Assembly: GCF_000372725.1 (NCBI RefSeq)
Contig: NW_005202427.1
Location: forward strand, 1,114,342-1,178,341
Source: Emiliania huxleyi CCMP1516
Taxonomy: Eukaryota; Haptophyta; Isochrysidales; Noelaerhabdaceae
Direction of reading: 5' to 3'
Length of the DNA: 64,000 bases
Positions 1 through 10,708 of this stretch are shown piece after piece. The position numbers were made by a program, and so were the translations under genes. Each line of letters starts with the position of its first letter. Position 1 is the first letter of the stretch. The notes beneath the pieces are model-generated. The model did no database searches. It was not told where the DNA came from and worked only from the letters and a program-made list of their open reading frames with translations.

Positions 1-480
1 TGATCCCGCAGCCAAAAAAGTACTGCATCCGCAGTCCCCATCGCGCTGCAAGCCCGCCCGCGACGGCAGCCGCTAAATACGCTAAAAAGCCCCGCCCCAC
101 ATGCCGCCAACAGCAAGTACGAGCTCGGGCCGGCCGCGCTCGGGCTTCCGCCGCCGATGCCGGCCGCACGCCCCGACGCGTACCAGCTCGCGGCCCGCGC
201 GGGCGCGAGTGCTCACGGTGATGCCGGCGCCTCGCAGCGCTCGGCCGGCAGCCTATCACAGTGCAGCAGCCAGGACGGTGCTGTGCTTGGCCGCTTCCCA
301 AAGCCGAGCGCGCCGTTTCGCACGCCCGCAGCGACCCCCTCGCTCTCGGACGGCGGCCTTGTGCAGTCGCTGCTGCGTCAGCAGGTGCACTGCGAGGGCT
401 CTGCGAATGTTGTGCCCCTTTGACAAAGCGCCTCGACTCCCTACGTGTGCTGACGCGCCGCCCGCCTCGCCGCCTCCTCC

Positions 481-2009
481 GCCACAGGCCGAGCGGGACG
501 AGACGATGCGTCAGCTCGAGGGCAAGGCGCGAAATCAGCACGACGTCCAGATATGCTCCTCGCCGCAACACACCCTCCCACCGTCACCAGGTGCGCGAAA
601 TGGCGGGAACGATTGAGGCGCTCAACGGCGCGCCTCGCCGCTGGTGGCTTGCCTTGCCCTGCCGCGTCGCGACAGCCTGAGCGCGGTGCTGCCCTCCTCT
701 CAGGCGAGAACGCCGAGCTCAAGCGCGGCCAGCAGCGACACAACGAGGAGATGCACGCCCTCGACGCTCAGCGCCGCGAGGAGCTGCAAACTCTCGAGGT
801 GCGGCCGCTCTGCTCGCGGCCACACCCTTACGCCGCTCTGTCACAGCCGGACCGCCAACCCACCAGGAGCGACTGGGGGCTCGCCTCAAGCGCACACAAG
901 AGGAGGTCTTTGGCCTCTTCCAGCGCCACCGCCTGGTCGCTTGCTCACCGCCTTGCTCGAGCCCGCCGACGGTGCGGCCCGCCCCTTGTGGCTCCAGAGG
1001 CAAGACCACAAGCATCATGGAGAGACTCAGAATCAACGTTTTGGCTTGCAGGCAACGGCTCAGCCTTCGCCATCCGTCCCTTTGGCGGCTCTCCCGCTGG
1101 CGTCACGCGGCGCGTTGCCATCCTGCCTTGCTTGCCCACACAGAGCCTAGACGGCCGACTCCTTCTTTCCCCACAGGCGGTCCGCTCCAGCCCGCGAGCT
1201 CGCCGCGCATGGGTCTGGCGCGCCGAGCGCCGGCGCACAGCCCGCGGCCGCCCCGCTCCGGCGCAGGCTTCTTTGGGATCCGGCCCGCAACCGCGGACAG
1301 CGACAGGCGGCAACACATGGAGCGGCCGCCGCAGCCGCAGCAGAGGCGCCGATGCAGTGTGCTTTTGCGACGACCCGTTGATTCGACGACAATTATGACC
1401 CTTGCGAGACCATTAGGCGCGTCGCCCTCGACCCGATCAATGCGTCTGCCGCAGCCCACCGCCAGCCTTTTCGCGCGCCGTCCCCCTCGCCGAGCTTTGC
1501 AGCGAGCTCCTGCGGCTCGCTCTACAACCGGCCGATTGCAAAGGAGGACCTCTTCGATGACGCCGAGACCCCGCCCGGTGGAGAGCAGGGCTCGGGGGCG
1601 AATTCTCCGGCAACGAGGGTGCAGCCTTCAGCGTCATCGCCCCAACCAGCCATCGGGGGCTACGGCCGGCCGCCGACCTCGCGGCGCCGCTTCCACCGCC
1701 TCGACAGCAGGTCATCGGCCCCGTGGCTGGAAATTTTGTCTTGGCTCGCCAAGTCCCCAGACGACGCCTCAGCCGTCCGCATGGCTGCAGGCGTGCGTAC
1801 ATGGTTCTGGGCGGGGCCAGCTGCGCGCACTCTGGCGTCAAGCGTCACGTCGGGCGCGCAAGTCTAGCGTCGGAGACGGGAGCTAGAGGAGGGTGGAAAG
1901 TGCTAAGGCCCGAGGGTGCCCGCTCAGGCCCGAAGAGCCGTGGGAGAGGGAGGTGTACAAGCGCGGCGAGGCTGACCGGCGGCTCATCCTCCGGCAGATG
2001 GTGAGACGC
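481..2009 (+). CDS. Fragments of an unresolved multi-exon coiled-coil gene
   Basis: Charged heptad-like segments appear on the plus strand in changing frames. AERDETMRQLEGKARNQHD lies near 490-545. VREMAGTIEALNG follows an AG acceptor near 590. ENAELKRGQQRHNEEMHALD and REELQTLE lie near 710-800 and end at a GT. A later stretch (about 1390-1800) reads through LYNRPIAKEDLFDDAE and WLEILSWLAKSPDDASAVRM. Another coiled-coil-like piece, EREVYKRGEADRRLILRQ, lies near 1945-2000. This is compatible with one gene of short exons encoding a coiled-coil protein. I could not join the exons into a single frame and recognise no family. Both ends are uncertain, and the 5' end may lie outside the window. Confidence 0.35.
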
Positions 2010-2555
2010 TGCGGGCCCCCAGAGAGGTGGACGTGGCGCCCGCAATCTCTCTGGAGTGTGAGAGCATCTCCCTCACTGTAGGACCCCGTCCTGTACGCCG
2101 ACGACAACGAGTGAGGCGGGCCACCTTGGGTCGCGCAGAGGTGGGTCGCGCGCTGCCATCGCGTTCGTGCGACACAAACGCCCGGCCCGCCACGAGGGCC
2201 GGGGGGGCGCGAGGAGAAGAGGGTGAGAAGCGGGAAGCGGGGGGAGAGCAGTATGAGACTTGAAAGGGCGGGTCCCGGGCCGAGGGGTGCGGCTCTCTGC
2301 GCCCGGGGGGGCGCAGGGTTGGGCGCTTTCCGCCGAAACCGACGGCTGTCTGCAAAAGATAGTACGAGCCGTGGGCGTGGCGGCGTTTTGGGACTTGGGG
2401 GATGGGGGGTTGTCCGCATGGCGCGCGAGAGAAAAACTCTGTGCAGTGATATATCAGTGTGTTTGAGTCTTGTGAGCGCACCCAGAGAAATTCTGGGCCC
2501 AGAAAACGCAAACACAGTGGACGGCACACACAACACAGCGTAGACGCAATATGAG
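2010..2555. other. Spacer with no recognised gene
   Basis: GC-rich spacer between the plus-strand coiled-coil fragments and the 3' end of the minus-strand fusion gene. Open frames here look like compositional shadows, and I see no motif. It probably holds the 3' untranslated regions of two convergent genes. Confidence 0.4.
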
Positions 2556-5500
2556 TCAGGCGATAGGCAAGTGGTCGATGCACCGGATGGCGTCGTACAC
2601 GTCGTTGGTCCACGTCTTCCATGGGCTTCGCCTCAGCAGCACCGCGTGGAGCCATTCGACAACCTGTTAGAGTCACGCAAGCGCGGTGAGCGATGGGGGC
2701 ACGACCTCGGCAAGGGTGGCGGTGAGAATGGGCGGTGGGAACGGTGGGAGCGGCGGCGGGACCAGCGGCGGCGGCGAGGGCGGCGGCCTGACCTTATGCA
2801 GGTGCTTGTTGGCGACATCGCGAGTGGGCATGCGCGCCATCAAGGTGCTGTCGCGCGTGCCGCCAGAGTGCGTCCCGCTAGCGCCTTTGGCGTCGTCAAA
2901 GACGGCGGTGAAGAAGTTCTCTTGCAGGACCTGCTTTATCAAGGCCTTGGCCTCGTCGTCCGACTTTGCGCGCCTCACCTCGGACACCTTTTGGTTGACA
3001 AAGGGCTTGCCGCGCCCCTTACCAAACAGCAGCTGCTGCACCACCTCGGGCAGCAGCGTGCACAGGTCGACATCGAGGGCTGGCTTGTGCGGGTCGTCGC
3101 TCCGCGGCTCCTCCGACGCATCGCCGCCGATGTATCTGGACGGGAACTGGATGGAGCCCTTCGACGCGCCGTCGATGTCGATTAGCCTCGCATTCTTGTA
3201 GTCCCGCGAGATGAGGACGTTGTTCAAGTGGTTGAAGTCGAATGCCTGCACGCCCATCAGCGTCAGGTCGCGGAACGCGTTGAGCAAGCTCACGAGAAGG
3301 ATTTTCACCTTTAGAATCGTGAACTGATCCTGCAGCGTGCGGGTCCGCTCGGACTCGCTCCCCGCCTCGCCCGCCTCGGGCACCAGCGCCGTGTACTCGT
3401 CCATGAACTTTTTGAGCGTGTAGCTGGAAAAGTCGGACTGGTACTGGCTCAGCAAAGTGATTTCGAAGTGGTACACGTCGTGGTCCTCAATGTTGCTCGC
3501 CAGGGCGATGCCGAGGCCGTAGAAGTACAAGAGCCTGTGGGAGGGGGAGGGGGGGGGGGGGGAGTGGCTGTGTTCGGGATGGGGGGGAGAGCGAGGGGGA
3601 GGGTATCCAACAACCTCCCGTGGCGGTTGAGCGCGCCGGCCAGTCGCAGCCGCTTGGCCACCCCCGCCTCCGCCTTGCTCTCCATCGCGGCCAGCATCTT
3701 GTTGAGAGAGAAGGCGCGCTTGACGGCCGCGTCCCAGCGCTGCTCCGCCTCGGCGCCCAGCAGCGAGTCGAACGACATGGCGCGTCCCATCATCGACATG
3801 GCGCTGCGCGTCGAGCTCACAGAGTTGTTGGCGCTCGACACGCCCGGGCTCGCGCCGGGGCCGGTCGGCTTCGCGAGCACGAGGTCGACGCGGTGCACGA
3901 TCGCGTTGTTGCCCATGCCGAGGATACCGCCCTCGCCCGGCGCGCTGAACTGCTGCCGCTCCCCGTGCCTGCTCGTCGAGATGTCCATGAAGTCTAAGCA
4001 GTCTCTCCCCATATCTCCCCATATCTCCCGTGCCTGCTCGTCGAGATGTTCATGAAGTCGCGTTTGCTCCGCGAGTCGTCGGCGTAGCTGAAGACCATCG
4101 GAGTCTTGGAACGGTACGCCTCGCCGGTCACAAAGTCCCACGCGCGCAGGTGCGGCTCGATGATGCTCTCCGCGAGCAGCGTGCCCGGCGCGCCCTCGCG
4201 CTCCTGGTGGCGGAAGCTGAACGGGACATGCTCGCGCGTCGCAGACTCGAGGCTGAAGACGATCAGCTCGAAGCGGCAGGAGCTGTTCCAGCGCACGCAG
4301 CCGCCGACCTCCGCCGTCTCGAGGTGGAAGGCGTTGCGCAGGTGGCTGAAGAGGACGGCCTCCTCCACCACCGCCTGGGCCGGGGAAGAGGGGCGACGCA
4401 TCTCGGGCAATCTCGGGTGTCATCTCGAGCAACCTCGGTGCCATCTCGGGCACCTCCTCGAGCAGCAGGCCCAGCTCGGGCCCGACCCCAAAGCAGGTGA
4501 GGACGAGCCACGCCTTGAGAGGGACGAGGGGAGAGCACGAGCAGGTCCAAGAGTGGGTCATGGAGAGGTGTGGTCTGCGTGTCGTGCTACCTTGCCCACG
4601 ACGAGGTCGCCGCCGCCCTGGCTCGAGCCGCTCGTCGCGCCCTCGTCGGAGGCGATGTGCTCGTTGACCCGCGCCGTCAGCGTCGCCCGCAGCTCCTCTA
4701 TCGTGCTCTCGGCCTTGACGGCGACGTTGAAGGCGCGCAGCCCCGGCACCAGCAGCTCCACGACCACCTCGGACCTGGCGCTGAAGGGCCCCGAGCTCGT
4801 GGCCAAGAGCGGCTTCGGCCGCGCGAGCTTCATCGAGGACGCGGGGTGGACCTGGCCGCTCTGGGCTGTCTCGAGCTCGATCAGCTGCCTCTGGAAGCCG
4901 ACGTTCTCGAGCATGAAGGGGCGCGTGCGGTGGCAGATCTGCAGCACCTCCTCCAGCGATGTGCCGTGCAGCAGCTGCACCGCGACGGCGAGCGCCGCCG
5001 ACCGGTTCTGGCCGGCCACGCAGAAGAACATTGCCTTTCCGCCCGAGGAGAGGACGCTCTGGTAGAAGGCGTCGGCGGCCTCGAGGTGCTCGCTGTGGGC
5101 GCCCTCGGGACTCGTGTGCAGAATCGGATAGGTGTGAGCGTCCTGCGCGACGTTCGTGAATGAGTACGAGATGCTTCTCTCGCGGTAGTCGTTGATCGGC
5201 AGGCCACGAATGCCGCTCGGCGCGCAGTTCATGACGGCCGTCACTCCCAGTCGGCACAGCTGCGCCACGTCGGCGGCGTGGTGCTTGTTGCCGACAAAGA
5301 TGGAGTTGCCGATCCAGGAGGGCTCGGGATCGGAGGAAGGAACCGGCTGCGCCACGAGCCGCTGCACCATCGCCAGCCGCTCGCTCATCGCGTCCTCGGA
5401 CATGCGCTTCATGCTTGGTGAGCGGTCGTACGGCTCCTGCACCGGGGGCTGGTCGGGGGGCTGGTCGGTGCCGGCGAGGTGCGATTTTGTTTTTTGCGAC

Positions 5501-5989
5501 GGCGGCGAAGGCGGCAAAGGTGACAGCCGGGTCGTAGTCGGACATTGTGATGCGGGCGTCGGGCAGTGCTCGCGCGACTGCGAGCCCAACCAGGCCGAGC
5601 CCGGCGCCGATCTCGAGGACCCGCGGGGTGCGGCAGCCCGCCGGCTGCAGCAAGCTCGGGTTCTCCAGCAGCCACGCCGACATGAGAAGGGAGGCGTCCC
5701 ACAGCTTCCCGCCAATGCTACCCGCCACCTCCGCCGCCGCCGGGCGTCGAACGCGCAGCGAGAGCCACTGCTGCTGCTCATCCTCGCTCTCCTCAGCCTC
5801 CTGCTCAGACTCGTCGGCGGAAGCCGAGCCGGACCGGAGCGCAGCCGCGCGAGCACACGCCTCCCGCCTCAGCAGCGCGGCGCCGGCAATCACGTCATCG
5901 ACAGTCGCAACCTCGCTCGACGAGCTGCCCGCTCCGTAAGGGATGCGGATGAGGTCTTCGGAGGCGGCAAGCAGCGATGGCGGCAGCAT
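2556..5989 (-). CDS. Fusion protein: methyltransferase-like, dual-specificity phosphatase and kinase-like domains
   Basis: Seven exons join into one frame of 979 residues: 5989-5501, 5436-4591, 4513-4454, 4374-4034, 3968-3615, 3534-2793 and 2663-2556. Residues about 75-163 look like a METTL21-type SAM-binding fold (WDASLLMSAWL, then VLEIGAGLGLVGLAVA, then SDYDPA). The fold stops after its first half, so methyl transfer is doubtful. Exon 2 encodes a dual-specificity phosphatase with the CX5R loop CVAGQNRSAALAVA, followed by a possible ubiquitin-like segment. The C-terminal half has a kinase-like layout: a glycine loop (ILGMGNNAIVHRV), a lysine (AAVKRAF), a catalytic-loop-like FDFNHLNNVLI and IDIDG in the DFG place. 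The usual HRD is absent, so it may be an atypical kinase or a pseudokinase. Only one intron, 3969-4033, has a GC donor. The exon chain is well supported; the function is inferred. Confidence 0.78.
3964..4059 (-). repeat. Tandem duplication forming GC-AG intron 3969-4033
   Basis: A 31-bp segment at 4029-4059 recurs at 3964-3994 with one mismatch. On the minus strand each copy contains AGCAG|GCACGG. The AG before GC in the upstream copy is the exon end, and the same AG in the downstream copy is the acceptor. The result is a 65-bp GC-AG intron. Splicing restores the phase 2 frame of the fusion gene (reading ISTSRHGERQQF). Confidence 0.75.
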
Positions 5990-6635
5990 GTAGGACGCGT
6001 TACTTCAGTCGAGGGCTCGAAGTCGAACGAAAGGACTATGAGCTCCGCACAATGTGACTGGTGACGCCTACGACTACCGGCGCTAGAGATGTTGCGCGCG
6101 CGGAGCGCGCCGGCTGTGGGTGGGCTCCTCTTGCCTGGGTTCGGACTTCTTGCGGGCGTTTGGTATGGTACTTCGGCCAACCCTTTTCGAGACCATACCC
6201 CCGTCTGCTGACAGACCCAGCCTCCCGGAGACCGGGGATGGGCGGTCAGGACCATACCCCCCCACCCTTTGGGCCGCGAGACTACCATACCATACCCCGC
6301 AAAAAGTTGGAACCCTGGGGGATGTTGGTTGGGTGCGAAAAGAAGAGACTCAGCAAGATGCGCCCGTCGCGCGCAGTCACGGACGGACGTGCAGCTCGAT
6401 CAATCGTACTAAACAAAATCAGACCCACAAAGAGTGGCCAATGGACAGCAAGCAACGATCACTAGTGACGCAAAGCCACAGAGGGCACAGCCCTAAGGTG
6501 GAGTCGCCCCCGCGTCTCGCGCGTACCGCCAAACGCAACACTCTCACCCCGCGACCGTCACGCTCGAACTCTCAGCAGACACACCGAAATTGAACACGCA
6601 CCTAGACAGACGAACACACGAGGTCTTGGGGCACA
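5990..6635. other. Spacer upstream of the fusion gene
   Basis: No coding signal. GGTATGGTAC near 6163 and its near complement ACCATACCATACC near 6284-6296 could form a loose inverted repeat. The right end should hold the 3' untranslated region of the expansin-like gene. Promoter elements of the fusion gene are not recognisable. Confidence 0.35.
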
Positions 6636-8240
6636 CTAGACAGACGTGGGCGTGTTGCATCCGGAGTAGTAGTCGTTCTTCTTGATGCACTCTTGGGTGG
6701 GGTTGCAGCACTCCGTGGGGCCGGCCCAGGGCTTGCTGTCGACAACGCCGCCGCACTGCTGGAAGTCTTGGACGCAGGTGCCGCCGGGAGTAACCGGTGA
6801 GGGGGGCGGCGAGGGCGGGTAGTCGTAGGTGCCGCCGAACTGGCAGTTGAGCGGGCTGACGTGGCCGTCGTCGTCAATCGCGCGTGCGGTGCCGTTGGCG
6901 ACGGCGTTCAGCTTGCCGCCACGCTGCTTCGGGTAATAGTACTCCGCGTCGAGGTGGCACTCGATGGTCTCGTCCTCGACGGACGTGAGCTCAAACCGGT
7001 GCGGCGGCGTGCCGAGGTCGACATTTCCGAGATACCAGCCGGCGGAGGCGCCGTAGCCCATCTCGTGCTTGGTGCCGTCGTCGGCGACGTAGCTCATGCT
7101 TTGGATGGGGTACATGCTCGAGTACGTCAAGAACTGTATGAAGTACGAGCCGTCGTGGTTGTTCGTGAGGACATCGCCCTGCTTGAAGCCCGCCTCGATC
7201 GGCACGGTGTACTCGCTCCCGTCGTCTCCCTGGAGAGTGACCGGGCACGGCACCGCCTTCCACCAGGTCTTGCCGGCGTTAGCATTGGTCGCGGGGTCGA
7301 AGACATCCAGGTCGAGGTGGCCCGAGCCGCAGTTGCGCTTCTCGACCTCCGTTTTGCTGCCATCGCTGAAGCCATCGTAGCACTGGTCCGCAACCATCAC
7401 GATGACGTCGTAGCCAAGCTCATCGATCTGCACGACTGCGCCGCCGTTCTGCAGAGCGCCCGTCTCCCTGTCGATGCCGGTGACCTCGCCAAAGAGCTGG
7501 AGGCACATGCCGCACGCGATCTTGCCGTCGTCTTTTGAGGCGGACCCCAGCCCCATCCATGTCGGGTCCGTGTTGAACTGCATGTAGGACAGGCCCGTCA
7601 TCGAGTAGATCTTTGTGTTCTTGTCCGAGTAGATGCGCGGCACGGCGGCGTTCTGCCGGGTCGGGGTGATCTGAGACCCGTCAGGGTTGGTCCCAGGGTT
7701 GCGGAGCGAGTGGCAGAACAGGGTCTGGTCGGGGTTGGAGGTCACGCCATTGGTCGACTGTGACATGACGACATGCGTCCCTCGCGCAGCCTGGAGGTAG
7801 CTGGCGCCTTGCTTGGTCCCTGGAACGGCGTAGTCGTAGCCGGAACCCTGACTGAGCTGCTTCCAGTTGGCGCCTCGCGCGTTGGGGCACGTGAAGGTGT
7901 GCTCGTCCATGAAGCCGATAGGAAGCTCGTGACTGCCAGCGGGGTCGAGGTACAGCGTGTTGTTGCAGATGTTGCAGTCCAAGTAGTCGCCGATGCACTT
8001 GCCGTCGTCGGGCTTCAGGAACGGCGCCGGCCCAGGCGCAACGGGCGCGGCGGTCACGAGCGCTGACATGGCGAGCATGGCGTCTGCGGGCGGAGGCGTC
8101 GCGCTGAGCAGAGGTACGAGGAGGGGTGGGATGCGCGGGGCGGCGCTGACCTGAGAGGACTGTTGACTTTCGAGGGTGAAGGAAGCAGTGGAGGAACTAA
8201 GCGCCGAGTTTTGGTGAAGGACGCTTTTGACCGCCGACAT
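6636..8240 (-). CDS. Secreted expansin-like protein with C-terminal CBM1
   Basis: One uninterrupted exon of up to 534 residues. The central part resembles the double-psi beta-barrel of expansins and swollenins: ACGMCLQLFGEVTG, a VMVADQCYDG segment, then CGSGHLDLDVFDPA with the HLD motif. It is followed by a second domain as in expansin-like proteins. After a proline-rich linker (YPPSPPPSPVTP), the last 40 residues form a fungal-type cellulose-binding module, with QQCGG, the CCNPTQEC pair and a closing YYSGC. The first Met (8240) precedes a weak leader. The Met pair at 8078 and 8069, followed by a small hydrophobic stretch, is a better signal-peptide start. The likely role is non-hydrolytic loosening of polysaccharide outside the cell. 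A missing intron in the leader cannot be excluded. Confidence 0.78.
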   Translation of the reverse strand: MSAVKSVLHQNSALSSSTASFTLESQQSSQVSAAPRIPPLLVPLLSATPPPADAMLAMSALVTAAPVAPGPAPFLKPDDGKCIGDYLDCNICNNTLYLDPAGSHELPIGFMDEHTFTCPNARGANWKQLSQGSGYDYAVPGTKQGASYLQAARGTHVVMSQSTNGVTSNPDQTLFCHSLRNPGTNPDGSQITPTRQNAAVPRIYSDKNTKIYSMTGLSYMQFNTDPTWMGLGSASKDDGKIACGMCLQLFGEVTGIDRETGALQNGGAVVQIDELGYDVIVMVADQCYDGFSDGSKTEVEKRNCGSGHLDLDVFDPATNANAGKTWWKAVPCPVTLQGDDGSEYTVPIEAGFKQGDVLTNNHDGSYFIQFLTYSSMYPIQSMSYVADDGTKHEMGYGASAGWYLGNVDLGTPPHRFELTSVEDETIECHLDAEYYYPKQRGGKLNAVANGTARAIDDDGHVSPLNCQFGGTYDYPPSPPPSPVTPGGTCVQDFQQCGGVVDSKPWAGPTECCNPTQECIKKNDYYSGCNTPTSV

Positions 8241-9217
8241 TTGATCTTTTTTTTGACAACACGCTCTGCCCTTGTGGCGCCTGCCAAATTGCGAGTGCCA
8301 CTACCTCCGCCGCCCCCCTCGGCATCGCCCCACCGTCCGCCCCACCGTCCGTTGCGCGTTGGCATCCCGCCACCCTCGCCCTCCCCGCCACCGCAGCTGC
8401 CACGGTGCGGAAACGAGAGGGGCAAAATCGCAGCCTCAAATGGCGGGCCTATTTGACAGTCGTCCCGGCTCCGGCCAAGCCCCAATCGGGTCCTTTCATA
8501 CCAGATCTGGGCCAAGTGAAGCCTAAGTGAGTAGGCACACGCCGCGGGTGAGCACCGGAATCTCTCGGCCACTCACTTCCGCAGGTCGCCGCCTGCTGGC
8601 GCAGCGCCCGGATGGGCCATATCGAGCGGCGGGCGCAGATCTACGCGGCACTGTATTGGGAGCGGGTTGTTTCGCCCCAAGTGCGAGCACAAATGATGTG
8701 CGCGGCCGGCAAGGCGCTCTGCGACGCCAGCCAACTCGCGCTGTCGACCTCAGACGGCTTGGCTCGGCAGGGCGGTGACAGCGACCGCACGCGAGCTGCA
8801 CCACACCGCCCGCCTCTAGGCAAAACATGCCGTCGGAAAGCGCTGCGGAACAGCAGCCGTGGGCGCTCCGCGTTTTGGGTGCTCCAGCGTTCTGCGCGAG
8901 CATCTTCGCACGATACGCTCGGCTTGTCTGGTGAACTCGAGCGAGAACACACACACAACACACAACTCCGAGCAGCTGCTCACGCGCGCGCGCCTCTCGC
9001 CTCCTGTTCAGTCCCAGGGACGGTTTGTGTAGTATTACCTTTAATAAACCAACCAGGCCCTCTAATGAGCCACATGCCCCGCATAAAGTACGTACCAGGA
9101 CAAGCTAGTATCTGCATAGTGCAGGGCACAGCGGGAACCAGGGCGCGGGCCGCGCGCGTGTGTGCAGTGTGGGTGGGGGCACACTCACACGCTAGACTGT
9201 GCCGGTATGTACGGATT
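8241..9217. other. Spacer; one possible exon at 8612-8775
   Basis: Mostly non-coding. A plus-strand stretch from 8612 reads MGHIERRAQIYAALYWERVV and continues to about 8775 with a protein-like composition. I find no partner exons or family. The 9000-9200 part has lower GC and looks like the 3' side of the chromodomain gene. Confidence 0.3.
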
Positions 9218-10033
9218 CTACTGAAACGCCACCGGCTGGTCGCACCAGCCGCTAGCGCGCAGCCTGTGCCGGACAGGCTCCGCCGCCCACGGCTGCTTGA
9301 GCGTCTTCTTTGCGTACGCAACCAGCGCGTGCGCCTCTGCCATCTCGAGGCGCAGCTCGTCCGTCGGCGCGGTGTACGGCATGATGTCGCCCGTCGCCGA
9401 GTTGATGCCCACGGTGGTGAACTCGACCGTGAACTTGTAGGAGCCGGGGGCAGGCGCGTCGGAGCCGCCTGCGCGCGGCTCCACAAAGGAGAGGCGCATC
9501 GGCGTGCGAGCATTGCACGCGACGAGCAGCATGTTGGACATGCGTCGCGCGCCCCTGATGCGGAGCGCGCCGACGCCGTGGGTAGGCCGCGACTCGTGCA
9601 GCGACACGATCCACGCGGCGTGCTCCTGCGAGAAGATGGTGAGTGTGTGCGCCCGCTGCCAGTGGTCCTCCTTGACCGCGATCTTGGCCTTTGTGCCGCT
9701 CGGAGGAGTAGAGAAGTACTGCAGCAGCGCGAGCGCATACTCGCGCAGGGAGGCCTCCTCGACCAGGACAGCAAGCCCAAACATCGGGCCGGTCCTCTCG
9801 ATCACCTTGAAGGCGATCTGGTCGCGCATCCTGGTCACGACGTAGAAAAAGGATGGCGGGAGACGTTCGCGCTGCGCGTGAAAGGCCCGAACAAACCGCT
9901 CGGGGATGTTGTCGAGGGGCTCCCACGTCCAACCATCGACCTCGTAGTCTTCCCAAGCGGTCAGAAGCTCGATCCCCCCAGCTCTCTGCCGCCACGCGAT
10001 GACCTTCTTGACGTTGTAGCTCTCTGGCAGCAA
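9218..10033 (-). CDS. Chromodomain-like protein
   Basis: A 271-residue single-exon frame. Residues about 6-55 match the chromodomain pattern: a start like YNVKKVIAWRQRAGGIELL, an aromatic core ending GWTWEPLDNIPERFVRAF, and the WEP signature. Chromodomains bind methylated histone tails or recruit chromatin factors, and also occur at the end of some retroelement integrases. No integrase or reverse transcriptase is seen nearby, so a host nuclear protein is favoured. The remaining 200 residues carry beta-rich stretches (YKFTVEFTTVGINSATGD) that I do not recognise. An upstream exon is possible, because the first Met lies only five residues before the domain. Confidence 0.62.
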   Translation of the reverse strand: MLPESYNVKKVIAWRQRAGGIELLTAWEDYEVDGWTWEPLDNIPERFVRAFHAQRERLPPSFFYVVTRMRDQIAFKVIERTGPMFGLAVLVEEASLREYALALLQYFSTPPSGTKAKIAVKEDHWQRAHTLTIFSQEHAAWIVSLHESRPTHGVGALRIRGARRMSNMLLVACNARTPMRLSFVEPRAGGSDAPAPGSYKFTVEFTTVGINSATGDIMPYTAPTDELRLEMAEAHALVAYAKKTLKQPWAAEPVRHRLRASGWCDQPVAFQ

Positions 10034-10708
10034 AGGCCGCTTTCGGCCCCGCCCGGACCTGCAGCGGTTTTGGTTGGATTCCGTGAGATACCGATTTTTC
10101 TGTCACTGAATAATTGGCGTAGTGCTTGCCATGAGGGTGCTGAGGGTTGGGGGGGCGGTGGTATGCGCCACATAAATCGGGAAGTACCATCCTGTGCGCC
10201 GCAAAGGCCGATCGCGCCCGACGGTGGGGCGGCTCACCGCACACACATAGTTGCGAGGCCGAGCCCGCCGGGCGCGTAGAGCCGAGTGGCCGGGGGGGAG
10301 GCGGACCAGGGAAACCGCGCGCGGGAGTACGAGGTGACATGTGGCGCGGGCACGGCGGGGGAGACGGCGCGGTGCTAGGGGCGCGGAGCGCACATTTTAG
10401 CGCAGAAAAGGGCCTTATGAGTGGGAAAGGCGGACCAAGTTCCAGCCGCACCGTGGCCGCCGCCCACGTTTGTACCTCTACAGGGTTGAGTCCGACGAAC
10501 GACGCACGTGCTCCAAGTGACCTTCCAAACGAACAAACCGAAAGGAAAACGACAGGCAGATCTCACCGCCTTCCGCAGTGTCTGCTGGAAGGCGCGAGAG
10601 GGCCGACGAGGCGCGAGAGGGAAACCCGATGTCGCGGGAAACCGCCAAGACCGCGATCGAGCCGTCCCAAGAGGACGTGCCAAACGGTGCCGCGGCTTGG
10701 GTGGCTCA
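10034..10708. other. Spacer between the chromodomain and LRR genes
   Basis: Very GC-rich, with no supported gene. Long open frames on both strands look compositional. It should contain the chromodomain promoter and the 3' end of the LRR gene. Confidence 0.35.
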
